A stretch of DNA of 64,000 nucleotides from DATFVA01 sp963832355 (GCA_963832355.1 CAWHTX010000009.1:232399-296398), one strand, 5' to 3'. Positions 47,517 to 56,600 are shown, numbered from the stretch's first letter. Numbers and translations: made by a program. The notes: a model not told the origin generated them from the sequence alone.

Positions 47517-47658
47517 TCCACTCATATCGCCTGAAATCGCAGAATATGTGATCTTTTCGGTTCACATCGCCAATTAATAAAAGCGTAAAATTTATCCGTT
47601 TTGCCAATTTGATGATCAATTCAAACTAGAACCGGTTTCCTTTTAATTTTGGGATTAG

Positions 47659-47724
47659 AGCGTATGTGAAGCGTATGTGAAGCGTATGTGGAGCGTATGT
47701 GAAGCGGTGCTGGAGCGGTGGTGG
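47659..47724 (+). repeat. Six tandem 11-bp repeats
   Basis: Consecutive units AGCGTATGTGA, AGCGTATGTGA, AGCGTATGTGG, AGCGTATGTGA, AGCGGTGCTGG and AGCGGTGGTGG, with no spacing. They sit in the 313-base gap between the M1 peptidase and lpxH. That gap otherwise shows no gene. The 11-bp period places each unit on the same DNA face. Confidence 0.85.
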
Positions 47725-47829
47725 GCCGTATTTACACAGTATTTGAGCGGGATTATACCAGTACCAAAAGTGCCTAAATTTGGTTTTTACTTTCAGGGCA
47801 TCATTCGTTAAATTTATGAATAATCATTT

Positions 47830-48564
47830 TTGGCTTTAGTGAAAGATTCATACCTATTCATATCTGATATTCACCTCGGTCTGCGGTCCAGGGAAATAGA
47901 GAATCAAAAAGAAAGGCTGCTGGTTCGTTTTCTCGAATTTGCGAAAAGCGAGGCGGCGGAGTTGTTTATTGTGGGCGATCTGTTCGACTACTGGTTCGAA
48001 TACAGGAGGGTATATCAGAAAGGGTATTTCAGAACATTAACGGCACTGCAGGATATAACAGAGGCCGGGATAAAAGTTCATTATTTTATTGGCAACCACG
48101 ATTTTATGCACGGCGATTTCTTTGAAAAGGAAATCGGGGCTCAAATGTACAATGATCCGATTGAAAGAGTGCTGAACGGGAAAAAATTCTTTATCGGGCA
48201 TGGTGATGGACTTGTGAAAAATGACACAGGTTATAATATTTTAAAGAAAATTATGCGGAACAAAACGCTGCAGACATTGTACTCATGGGTTCACCCGGAT
48301 CTCGGTATCGCAATAGCCAGCGGTACGAGTAAAACTAGTCGTGAATATACCGCCAAAAAGGATTACGGCGAGATTGACGGTTTGTATGATGCCGCCTGCA
48401 GAAAAATAGATGAAGGTTTTGACTACGTGATATTCGGTCATCTCCACGAAAGACAATACGAAAATTATAAAAACGGAACCTATATAAACCTTGGCTCCTG
48501 GCTCGATGCTCCCTGTTACGGAATATTTCGTGACGGTAAATTTGAAATTGTAGACTGGAAATAA
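47830..48564 (+). CDS. lpxH: UDP-2,3-diacylglucosamine diphosphatase LpxH-like
   Basis: Calcineurin-like metallophosphoesterase of lipid A synthesis, at the inner-membrane face. All metal motifs are present: FISDIHLG, GDLFDYWFEYR, GNHDFMHG, GHGDG and FGHLHERQY. Length about 244 residues. Start is TTG at 47830 or GTG at 47839. Neither has a good ribosome-binding site and the choice is open. Three bases separate it from pbp1A. Confidence 0.9.
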   Translation: MALVKDSYLFISDIHLGLRSREIENQKERLLVRFLEFAKSEAAELFIVGDLFDYWFEYRRVYQKGYFRTLTALQDITEAGIKVHYFIGNHDFMHGDFFEKEIGAQMYNDPIERVLNGKKFFIGHGDGLVKNDTGYNILKKIMRNKTLQTLYSWVHPDLGIAIASGTSKTSREYTAKKDYGEIDGLYDAACRKIDEGFDYVIFGHLHERQYENYKNGTYINLGSWLDAPCYGIFRDGKFEIVDWK

Positions 48565-48567
48565 CAA

Positions 48568-50852
48568 ATGGCAAAAAAGAAGATCTCAGATTCTGATTTG
48601 AAAAAATATTTCAGCGATCCGAAATACCGCAATAAAAAAAGAAAAAGAAACCCTAACGCTAAGCGAAATAAACTTATAGCAGGCGGAATTCTACTGGTTC
48701 TGTTTCTTTCCTTCGCGGTATTTATTTTCAGCGGACTCCCGTCTCTTGAAGAACTCGAAAATCCCAAACCTGTTCTTGCCAGCAAAGTGTATTCGGTTGA
48801 CGGCGATGTACTGGGTCAGTTTTTCATTGAGAACAGGGTTGAGACCGACATCGACAGTATACCCAAACCTCTTATAGAAGCGCTCATCGCCACAGAGGAC
48901 AGAAGATTTTACGATCACTGGGGTGTTGATCTTTCCCGATTTGCCAAGGCAATGGTGAAGAACGTATTTACTTTTTCCCGTGAAGGTGCCAGTACCATCA
49001 CGCAGCAGCTGGCAAAAAATCTCTATAAGCTGAAGAGCAGGAATGAGAATATCTTTGAAACCGGCGTAAGGAAAATAAGGGAATGGATCACTGCCATCCA
49101 GATAGAAAAAACATATACCAAGAACGAGATCCTTGAACTATATCTGAATGTATCTTACTTCGGAAAAGGAGCATACGGCATTGAATCTGCCGCGCAGGAA
49201 TACTTCGGTAAAGATGCGTCTGAACTGACGATCCCTGAATCCGCGCTCTTTGTTGCACTGCTTAAATCATCAGCTAATTATGATCCTGTATGATCATTAC
49301 GATAACGCACTTGCCCGGCGGAACCTCGTTATGGCCAATATGGTGGATGTCGGTTATCTCGGAGAGGAAAAATACCAGGAGCTTAAACAGCAGCCGATCG
49401 TTCTCACCAAAGAACGGGTAGGCGGCGTTAAATCGATAGCTCCCCATTTTATGGAATATATACGCCAGCAGATGATGGCAATGGCGAACAAGTATGGATA
49501 TGATCTCTACAGAGACGGTCTTAATATCTACACTACCGTAGATATGAGGATGCAGAAAATAGCTAATAAGGCATGTGAGCAGCACCTGGCCGACTATCAG
49601 AAGCTGTTCGATAAAAACTGGAGCTGGAGCAAAAATAAGAGTCTGCTTGCCAGTCTTCTCGACCGTGCTATCAAAGATTCACCCGAATATAAAAAGGGCA
49701 CCTCAAAAGAAGACAGGGCTACAATTTACAACAGGATGAAGAACCGCGAAACCTTCGTCGATTCAGTAAAAAAAGAAGCAACAAAGATTGAAGTTGGTTT
49801 TGTAGTCATCGATCCCTCTAACGGACAGATCCGCGCGATGGTAGGCGGGCAGAATCAGAACTTCGGAAGAGGACTAAATCACGTTACAGGCATAAAACGG
49901 CAGCCGGGTTCAGCCTTCAAGCCGTTCGTTTACACTACGGCAATCGATAACGGATATTTCCCTGCATACACGCTGCTCAATCAGAAATTCGATTATAAAG
50001 GATGGTCGCCCTCCAATGCAGGAGATGAATACGGCGGATATATGACGTTGCGTGAGGCGCTGGCTAACTCTGTAAACGTAATTGCGGGGACGAATGACCA
50101 TAAGCGATATCGCCCCGCCCGCACAGGTTGTAAAATTTGCCCACAAGATGGGAATAGAGTCAGATTTAAGTCCTTATCCATCAATTGCGCTCGGTACATC
50201 TGAAGTCTCGCCGCTGGAGCTTACATCGGCATACGGAACGCTTGCTAACAAAGGTGTGCACGTTGAGCCGATTTCAATCCTGAAGATTGAAGATCATAAC
50301 GGAATTTTAATCGCTGATTTTGCTCCGGAATACACAGAAGCGATCTCCCCGCAGACAGCATCCATTGTTACCGATATGATGCAGGACGTTTGCAATTACG
50401 GAACAGGAGCAGGCTTAAGGCGATACTTCCAGTATCCCGCAGCAGGCAAGACAGGCACAACGCAGGATTACGCCGATGCATGGTTCGTTGGATTTACACC
50501 AAAGCTGGCCGCAGGCTGCTGGGTTGGATTTGATGATCACAGGGTGAAGTTTACAAACTGGTACGGCCAGGGAGCCAAGGCAGCGCTGCCGATATGGGGA
50601 ATGTTTATGGAAGGAGTTTATAAAAAGCTGAACCTTCCGCTGCAGTACTTTGAACTTGCCCCGGGCATAGTATCGATGGAATTCTGTAAAACAACGATGG
50701 ATCTTGGCGATACAAGGCTGGCCACATCAAGCTGTCCCGAAGTATACACAGATATCATCAACCAGAAGAATCTGCCCCCGAACTGCGAAATACACTCAGG
50801 CGGAGGAAAGATCAAGAAAGAAGAAGACAAGAGAGGGGACACCGGCTGGTAG
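48568..50852 (+). pseudogene. mrcA: Penicillin-binding protein 1A (transglycosylase/transpeptidase), two frameshifts
   Basis: Bifunctional class A PBP. A basic N-terminus and one TM helix (about residues 38-58) are followed by the GT51 motifs EDRRFYDHWGVD, GASTITQQLAKNL and LNVSYFGKGAYGIE. The transpeptidase has SxxK in PGSAFKPF, SVN, and KTGTTQDYADAWFVGF. An extra G at about 49288 (NYDP/YDHYDNALARRN) and an extra A at about 50090 (VIAG/RMTISDIAPP) split it into three frames. All conserved motifs survive on the joined frame of about 760 residues, so indels in the consensus are suspected. Confidence 0.92.
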
Positions 50853-50965
50853 GCAGGATGACAAGTTACGATTATAGCTAAGTATTAGGAAAAAATACTC
50901 CTAATATTGTAAATTTGTTACCCGAATTATACAAGTGTTCATTACGAAATATTGAATTGTGTTTT

Positions 50966-51049
50966 GCCCGAATGGCGGAATTGGTAGACGCGCTAGGTTC
51001 AGGGTCTAGTGGGAGTACTCCCGTACAGGTTCGAGTCCTGCTTCGGGCA
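50966..51049 (+). tRNA. tRNA-Leu (CAG), island insertion site
   Basis: An 84-base type II tRNA: acceptor GCCCGAA (50966-50972) with TTCGGGC (51042-51048) and discriminator A. The anticodon loop TTCAGGG gives CAG. The long variable arm GGGAGTACTCCC pairs perfectly. The T-loop GTTCGAG is intact. CCA is not encoded. Its 3' part recurs at 61995 and 63843, marking it as the attachment site of the accessory island. Confidence 0.97.
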
Positions 51050-51064
51050 CAAGGCAAAATAATT

Positions 51065-51100
51065 AAAGCTGCGAATTTTGACAAGTTCACAGCTTTTTTT
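51065..51100 (+). terminator. Terminator of tRNA-Leu
   Basis: AAAGCTG (51065-51071) pairs with CAGCTTT (51090-51096), extended by GAA/TTC, then a T run. A diverged copy follows the tRNA fragment near 63900. Confidence 0.8.
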
Positions 51101-51302
51101 ATTTAATCCCGTTTCTGAACTCTTCTCTCGTAAGTTGCGATATTCAAATATTTAGATAATCACACATTACAAAAGACATTACAAAATGTATAGTGATTTG
51201 ATTCGAAAGAATAGATCGCCACGAAAATTCGATAATTTAATTGCCTCTGTCACGAAATTCTCATATTTTTCAACCGATAAATACTTAGATAGATACCTGG
51301 GG

Positions 51303-51446
51303 TTATGACTAAGTTAAGCTTCTATAAGGGCCAATTCGATACTTCAGAAATTAAACCGATATTTTATTCGCACTGCTGGGTGATGTACCGGAGGTGATTG
51401 AATCCATCAGTGTTCTGACTTGCAAGTTAAGAATAAAGTCTTATAC
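51303..51446 (+). repeat. attC-like site A
   Basis: Left arm TTAAGCTT (51314-51321) pairs with AAGTTAA (51424-51430) if the G at 51318 is bulged out. The right end TTATACG lies just before the next ATG (51452). The segment CAGTGTTCTGACTTGC resembles the CAGTCTGTTCTGG block of the other sites. It is the least certain of the set, because the outer R'' and R' boxes are weak. Confidence 0.35.
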
Positions 51447-51451
51447 GTTTT

Positions 51452-52396
51452 ATGAATCATTCATCATCAACAAAGAATTGTCCATTTTGTAGGAATCAGA
51501 TTCCTGTTAATTCAGAAAAATGTCCAGTTTGCAAAATGACTTTGATTGAACGAATTGAGACTATAAAAGGAGAAGGATCTCATTCTATAGATTCACAATC
51601 AAAAACTGCAAATAATGAGAAGCAATCTAATGTAAAGAATAAGACTGCCTTTTCAACTAAAGGGTATAACGCCAAATTCTTTGATTTTATAAAAAGAAAA
51701 AAAAGCTCGCTAATATTTTATTCTGTTGTAATTTTGTTGATTTTCTATTTTGTTCAAAGTGACAATTCCGAGGAACCTGAAACGACTTTATATAATTATG
51801 AACTTGATAAACAAATCAATTCTAGATCAGAACATAATTCTAATTCTGTAAATGATGAAAATAATCGAGATAAGTACACGCCTTCGAATATTGAACAAGA
51901 GGCATATTCCCCAACTCCTGGAAAACCTTTAGATAATCAAAAAGTTAAGGATTTCAGTAACATTCCAGAAAAATATATTGCCAATGGAAACATATTTCTT
52001 AGAAATAAAAGATACTTTACGGGCCTTGGAGAATTAACAATTAAAAATGGGACTAATAATGATGCAGTTGTTAAATTAGTTCCAACTATAATTAGAAAAT
52101 CGGTTCTGACAATTTATGTAAGAAGAAATTCTAATTTTAAGATTAAAAAAATCAGAGATGGCAACTACAAATTATATTTTGTAGTAGGTAGACATTATGA
52201 TGAGGATTCTCTAATCTTTCTTCAAGATTGTTCATTTGCAGTATTTGAGGAAGGTTTCTCTTTTACAACTGCTAAACATCGTGAAGAAGATAAAATAAAA
52301 ACAGAATATTCCATTTTTGAAATCACATTGCATCCAGTAGTTGGCGGGACCGCTAGAACAGATGCAATAACTAAGAAGGACTTTTTATTATTATAA
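51452..52396 (+). CDS. Zinc-ribbon membrane protein, unknown function (cassette gene 1)
   Basis: A 314-residue protein with an N-terminal zinc ribbon (CPFCRNQIPVNSEKCPVC, CxxC-x10-CxxC). A low-complexity linker and one TM helix (LIFYSVVILLIFYFV, about residues 87-105) follow, then an Asn/Ser/Glu-rich linker. The extracytoplasmic C-terminal domain (NGNIFLRNKRYFTGLGELTIKNGTNNDAVVKL) may be a beta-sandwich. No family was recognised. It starts five bases after attC-like site A, as expected for a cassette gene, and site B follows 25 bases after its stop. Confidence 0.8.
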   Translation: MNHSSSTKNCPFCRNQIPVNSEKCPVCKMTLIERIETIKGEGSHSIDSQSKTANNEKQSNVKNKTAFSTKGYNAKFFDFIKRKKSSLIFYSVVILLIFYFVQSDNSEEPETTLYNYELDKQINSRSEHNSNSVNDENNRDKYTPSNIEQEAYSPTPGKPLDNQKVKDFSNIPEKYIANGNIFLRNKRYFTGLGELTIKNGTNNDAVVKLVPTIIRKSVLTIYVRRNSNFKIKKIRDGNYKLYFVVGRHYDEDSLIFLQDCSFAVFEEGFSFTTAKHREEDKIKTEYSIFEITLHPVVGGTARTDAITKKDFLLL

Positions 52397-52420
52397 TTCC
52401 TTGTTCAATATTAACAAAAT

Positions 52421-52562
52421 GTATAACAAGAGCTTCGACTCGATAGCGTTTTTGTATCCTGCAGTCTGTTCCCCAATGCGGTTATTATATACTTTTGTCC
52501 AATTGAAGACAATTATTTTCGCATCCCCAGTTTGTCCCCGGGTCGGGTTAAGCACGCTATCA
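52421..52562 (+). repeat. attC-like site B
   Basis: R''-like GTATAAC (52421-52427). The left arm AGCTTCGACTCGA (52431-52443) pairs with TCGGGTTAAGC (52543-52553) over 11 positions, counting G-T pairs, if C at 52435 is extrahelical. One unpaired base in the left arm is the classical attC property. The R'-like end GCTATCA (52556-52562) is degenerate. Inside is a second CAGTCTGTTCC block ending GTTATTA (around 52470-52487), which may be the remnant of another right half. Confidence 0.55.
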
Positions 52563-52584
52563 TTAATGTGTTAAAGGAGGTGAT

Positions 52585-53400
52585 ATGCTTGAAAATAATA
52601 GTGAAATGTCAATTCCTAAGTCCAATAAGGTTGCAAAATATACTCGTGGTGCAATGCAAGCAATAGGAGGCGCTGTTCCTTTTGCTGGGGGTATTCTTTC
52701 AGCCGTGGCTGGTTCTTGGTCCGAAGGTGAGCAAGAAAAAGTTAATCACTTTTTTGAACAATGGATAAAAATGCTTCAAGATGAATTGAAAGAGAAGGAA
52801 AATACTATATTTGAAATTATGGCGCGTCTAGATCTCCAAGATGAAGAAATTTCAAAACGTGTTGAAAGTAAAGAATACCAATCCTTGTTAAAGAAAACTT
52901 TTCGCGAATGGTCGGGTGCAGAAAGTAGTGAAAAACGAATTTATATTAGGAATATTCTGTGTAATGCCGCAGCAACTTCTATTTCATCCGATGATGTAAT
53001 CAGGATGTATATTGATTGGATTAACCAATATTCAGAGATGCATTTTCAAGTAATAGCTGCAATATATAATAGTGATGGAATTACCCGAGGTGCAATTTGG
53101 AAAAAAATTGGGAAAGCTCCAGTGCGCGAAGATTCTGCGGATGCTGATTTATATAAACTATTGATTCGTGATTTAAGTACAGGTGGAGTCATTAGACAGC
53201 ACAGAGAAGTTGACTACATGGGAAATTTTATTCCTAAGACGCCGATTCGCCGATCAAAAAGTGGTAGCCCCAAAACACTAGTTTCTGCTTTTGATAATGA
53301 AGAAGGATATGAGTTAACAGAATTGGGAAAACAATTTGTGCATTATGCTATGACAGATCTTCCATTGAAAATAGAATTTAAGGAAGAAAAAACACTCTAG
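52585..53400 (+). CDS. Conserved glycine-rich-helix protein, unknown function (cassette gene 2)
   Basis: A 271-residue protein. Near the N-terminus is a glycine-zipper-like stretch (AIGGAVPFAGGILSAVAGSWSE), which could insert in a membrane. A charged helix and the block YQSLLKKTFREWSGAESSEKR follow, then a winged-helix-like C-terminal half (GITRGAIWKKIG, LLIRDLSTGGVIRQHREVDY, ELTELGKQFVHYAM). It looks like a compact conserved family, but no function is known to me. It has an almost perfect ribosome-binding site, AAAGGAGGTGAT, unusual in this island. It lies between two attC-like elements. Confidence 0.8.
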   Translation: MLENNSEMSIPKSNKVAKYTRGAMQAIGGAVPFAGGILSAVAGSWSEGEQEKVNHFFEQWIKMLQDELKEKENTIFEIMARLDLQDEEISKRVESKEYQSLLKKTFREWSGAESSEKRIYIRNILCNAAATSISSDDVIRMYIDWINQYSEMHFQVIAAIYNSDGITRGAIWKKIGKAPVREDSADADLYKLLIRDLSTGGVIRQHREVDYMGNFIPKTPIRRSKSGSPKTLVSAFDNEEGYELTELGKQFVHYAMTDLPLKIEFKEEKTL

Positions 53401-53470
53401 TGTTTCAACCATTAATGCCAGAGATCACCGAGGTATAGTCGAGTATTGGATCTCTGCTTTTTCGCATTGG

Positions 53471-53512
53471 CAGTCTGTTCTGGTCTGCGGGTTCGCTATA
53501 ATAGTGTTATTC
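53471..53512 (+). repeat. attC-like right half, site C
   Basis: CAGTCTGTTCTGG block followed by TCTGCGGGTTCGC and R'-like GTTATTC (53506-53512). The matching left arm was not found. Instead an independent 8-bp hairpin, CAGAGATC/GATCTCTG (about 53419-53456), lies upstream. That hairpin may be the terminator of gene 2. Probably a decayed site. Confidence 0.35.
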
Positions 53513-53538
53513 AAAACAATCATTTGCAAATATTAGAT

Positions 53539-54138
53539 ATGTTACCTGATTACCCTGATCTCAAAAAGAAAATCAAGACTCAAATTATTATTCAAATGGA
53601 AGCGCATGTCAAGAGAGTCTATCCATTACAGGGTATGGCAAAAAGACAGCTTATTCATGAAGGAACAAATCCTGAATATCAAACTGAATTTAAGGGTCAT
53701 TATGAAGATGAATTAACTAATATTAATTCCTTTTCTGCTGAAATATCATTCACGAAGGATGAACTGAGATCAATGACAATGAGAGAAATTTTTGAGAGAT
53801 ATTTAGTGATGGCTGAAAAAATGGGTAGAGACATCGAATTAACCTCGTTGCAAGAGTTATCCGAAAAACTTAAGGAAAAAGGTCAGACATCTAGTATTTC
53901 AAAATCCTTTTCTCCAGATGATATTTTAAAAGTTATTGATTCAGTAGCAATAACATTTGACGATAATGGGAATCCCCAACTCCCAACAATAATGGCGGCA
54001 CCTGAAACAGCAGATAAATTCGGTGAAGCCATTGCAAAATTAGACGAAGAACCTTATTTGTCAAAATTTAGTGAACTAATCAATAAAAAAAGAAAAGAGT
54101 GGAATGATAGAGAGAGTAGTAGAAAATTGGTTGAATAA
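53539..54138 (+). CDS. Unknown protein coupled to an Mrr-like nuclease (cassette gene 3)
   Basis: About 199 residues from the ATG at 53539 (MLPDYPDLKKKIKTQ). A longer reading from a TTG at 53446 is rejected because it runs through the attC-like right half. It is soluble, mostly helical and charged: GMAKRQLIHEGTNPEYQTEF, FERYLVMAEKMGRDIELTSLQELSEKL and a C-terminal basic helix (INKKRKEWNDRESSRK). No family recognised. Its last 35 bases overlap the next gene, so the two are translationally coupled and probably form one module. Confidence 0.75.
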   Translation: MLPDYPDLKKKIKTQIIIQMEAHVKRVYPLQGMAKRQLIHEGTNPEYQTEFKGHYEDELTNINSFSAEISFTKDELRSMTMREIFERYLVMAEKMGRDIELTSLQELSEKLKEKGQTSSISKSFSPDDILKVIDSVAITFDDNGNPQLPTIMAAPETADKFGEAIAKLDEEPYLSKFSELINKKRKEWNDRESSRKLVE

Positions 54139-55738
54139 CGCTTCAGAAAGGTCTTTTCAGCTACCTTTTTGTTACATACTCCAAAACAATGGGCATAAAA
54201 TTCTCCATATGACACGTCACAGGCCATTGGAATTTGGAAAAGATATAATTACGATCGATACCAATGGAGGCTATCATGCTTATCAACTAAAACAAGGATT
54301 TATTAATCAGCGTATTTGGACTGAAATATTTTCTCAACTCACTCAACTATGTTATAAAAATTTGGCTCATCCTCATGTGCCAAAAGATTCGATTTATACG
54401 CCATATTTAGTTACAAATGGAGGTATAGATGAAGAGGTTTACAGAGGGATTGAAGACTTTAATGAAGGATTAAAAGCTGCGGGAAGGCCATCACTTCAAA
54501 TTATTAAATATGATGATCTATATTCTGAGTTTTTAACATTAGGAGCAAAGCTGTGGCCGACAGAATTAGCCGATTATAAAAAACTTATTGAATTTACTCT
54601 ATTTGATGGTGAGGATATCTTTCCAACAGAAAAGTTTGTTTCTCTATTAGAGTCACAACTTGAATTATCATCGGGTGAAATTGGAGAAATAAAAAATCTT
54701 CCATCTGCCAAAAGACACATTACAAGCTCTGCGATACTTGCTTCTTATTGTGCATCTAATTATCTAGAAAAGGACAATCATGTTGCCGTAATAGAAATTT
54801 GGATTATTTATTTAGCGCAGGTTAATGCGTTAATATTAAAGCTCAAATTAAATAAGAAAGAATTTGAGGAAGTATTTAGTATTGCTATGGAAATAATTTA
54901 TCAGACCTTGCAAAATTTAACTGATGAATTAGAGGAAAGAAAAGATTTGTTCGAAGGAGATATCATCTTTGACCTTCCTTTTTATGGTTATAGAGCAACA
55001 AGAGTTGTTGGACTTGTGGCCGTTTTATTTCTCTGGATTAAGATAACTACAGATGACCAGGAACAACTTGAACGCATCTCAAAAATAATCGAAAAATATT
55101 TGTCGCAATGTAGGTTACTTTCAGAATCACATTTACCATATTTTCTTGCCATCTATTGGGCAATGAGAAAATATGATTCAACGCAGAAACCAGTAGAATT
55201 TCTAAAAATGATACTTGACACAATTATTGGTGTAAGTAAGAAAGGTTTGGGATTAGCTAACCCATATTATCGTGAAAATGATCTAATGCCTCTACATCTT
55301 CAAAGTATTTTGAGGACAGAGATTCATCCTAGGATTTCTTTCGGAATAGAACCAATGGATGATAATTTTAAATACACGTCATTTTATTTATCAGGTATAA
55401 TTCAAATCTTTGTGAGGCTTAATTATAAGCAGGCAATGAGATTTTTATGGCCTTCAGTTACTCGATTTAGTTTTAAATATTTTCAAGTAGAAAAAGAATG
55501 GCATTTCTTCAAATGGAAGAATAAGGATGTCGGTAAGGAAAAAAGTTCTTTGCCAAATTTAACCCAAAGTTGGGAAGAGTTAAGAAGAGCAGCATCTAAT
55601 TATGATGAAAATCAAATACCGAATTTATTAGAAATTAATCCAATATTTAGTCTTCTTTTCTTGATTTATTTTCCGCATAGAGTAAATCCAGATTTTATAA
55701 AATATTTAGATAGTGCATTACGACTTAAAATCAATTAA
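54104..55738 (+). CDS. Mrr-like restriction-endonuclease-fold protein (cassette gene 4)
   Basis: A 544-residue protein. The N-terminal about 130 residues have PLEFGKDIITIDTNGG then YHAYQLKQG: Asp47 with the Q-x-K pair Gln61/Lys63. This is the variant PD-(D/E)xK active site seen in Mrr-type nucleases, with a Gln in place of the acidic residue. The remaining about 400 residues are helical and unrecognised, and may sense or bind a partner (SESHLPYFLAIYWAMRKYD, LGLANPYYRENDLMPLHLQ). The overlap with gene 3 suggests a two-gene effector/sensor module. An anti-phage role is inference. Confidence 0.75.
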   Translation: MIERVVENWLNNASERSFQLPFCYILQNNGHKILHMTRHRPLEFGKDIITIDTNGGYHAYQLKQGFINQRIWTEIFSQLTQLCYKNLAHPHVPKDSIYTPYLVTNGGIDEEVYRGIEDFNEGLKAAGRPSLQIIKYDDLYSEFLTLGAKLWPTELADYKKLIEFTLFDGEDIFPTEKFVSLLESQLELSSGEIGEIKNLPSAKRHITSSAILASYCASNYLEKDNHVAVIEIWIIYLAQVNALILKLKLNKKEFEEVFSIAMEIIYQTLQNLTDELEERKDLFEGDIIFDLPFYGYRATRVVGLVAVLFLWIKITTDDQEQLERISKIIEKYLSQCRLLSESHLPYFLAIYWAMRKYDSTQKPVEFLKMILDTIIGVSKKGLGLANPYYRENDLMPLHLQSILRTEIHPRISFGIEPMDDNFKYTSFYLSGIIQIFVRLNYKQAMRFLWPSVTRFSFKYFQVEKEWHFFKWKNKDVGKEKSSLPNLTQSWEELRRAASNYDENQIPNLLEINPIFSLLFLIYFPHRVNPDFIKYLDSALRLKIN

Positions 55739-55742
55739 TTAT

Positions 55743-55838
55743 TATATAACAAGATATTTAAGGCTACAGCTATTTTTATTCAGGGTTTGCTCTTTAAAGA
55801 GGCCCTTTTCAAGGGCATAAATGGATGTATAGGCATAA
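55743..55838 (+). repeat. Possible decayed attC-like element D
   Basis: Starts TATATAACAAG like the left ends of sites B, G and I and ends GTATAGGCATAA before the next ATG, as a damaged GTTAGGC would. TATTTAAG weakly matches CATAAATG. It also has a small hairpin, GCCCTTTTCAAGGGC. Weak evidence. Confidence 0.22.
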
Positions 55839-56600
55839 ATGGCAGAGATAAAATTAACATTACAAGAAAATGCTGAAAATTTTTTAGAGTATTCTCTATC
55901 AGAAGCAATTGTGGCGGAAGAAAATCCGTCTATATGGAAGTATGCTATACTTCATCTAGTTCAATCAATAGAACTTTCATTGAAGGAATTATTGAGAAAA
56001 CAACATCCTATTTTAATATTTAAAAATGTTGATAATCCTAAAGATACTGTTTCGCTTGAATTTGCTGTATCACGCCTTAAAAATATTGCTGATATAAATT
56101 TTGATAAAGCCGATTTAGGAACTATTACTTTGGCATCAAATTATAGGAATCAAATTGTTCATTATGAATTTTCTTTTAAAGAGGAAGAGATAAAACCTAT
56201 TTATGCAAAACTTCTTGGATTCTTACAAAACCTATTTATTACCCATTTTAATAAGAAATTAGATGAAATTATTGACTACGAAATATGGAAAGAAGCGGTT
56301 AAAATTATTGAATATACTACTGAATTATTAGAAAGAGCTAAGGATAGATTCAAGAAAGAAGGTATCGAAGAATATTTGATTTTGGAATGTCGACGATGTC
56401 ATCAAAAATCTTTTGTATTTCAGGATGATATAAATACTTGTTATGTATGTGGAGATATTGATGAGGTTGGAAAATGTGATGGTTGTGAAGATTATTTTTA
56501 CAGGGATGAGCTGAGAGGCTCACACGAATTTGACGATAATGAATATTGTAACGAGTGTTTACAAAGTATGCATAGAAACTATTATTATGGAGATTACTAG
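55839..56600 (+). CDS. HEPN-motif protein with C-terminal zinc ribbons (cassette gene 5)
   Basis: A 253-residue protein. The helical N-terminal domain ends with YRNQIVHYEF. Arg103-Asn104-x3-His108 is the RNxxxH catalytic motif of HEPN ribonucleases, preceded by a HEPN-like helix pair (IWKYAILHLVQSIELSLKELLRK). After a helical linker, eight cysteines in four CxxC pairs (C184/C187, C201/C204, C213/C216, C237/C240) form two zinc ribbons or a treble-clef pair, likely for nucleic acid or ribosome binding. HEPN proteins are common in toxin and abortive-infection systems. A single-gene cassette without visible antitoxin is odd. Confidence 0.75.
   Translation: MAEIKLTLQENAENFLEYSLSEAIVAEENPSIWKYAILHLVQSIELSLKELLRKQHPILIFKNVDNPKDTVSLEFAVSRLKNIADINFDKADLGTITLASNYRNQIVHYEFSFKEEEIKPIYAKLLGFLQNLFITHFNKKLDEIIDYEIWKEAVKIIEYTTELLERAKDRFKKEGIEEYLILECRRCHQKSFVFQDDINTCYVCGDIDEVGKCDGCEDYFYRDELRGSHEFDDNEYCNECLQSMHRNYYYGDY

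Noticed and set aside
47659..47724. CRISPR array
   Set aside because: Units of 11 bases follow each other directly with no spacers, and no cas gene is in the window.
50878..51106. Open frames of 63-70 codons on both strands across tRNA-Leu
   Set aside because: They read through the tRNA and its terminator. The AGLEP-type peptide is the usual artefact of translating a tRNA T-arm.
53446..53538. N-terminal extension of cassette gene 3 from a TTG codon
   Set aside because: It lies inside the attC-like right half, which is shared in sequence with other intergenic sites. ATG at 53539 is the sensible start.
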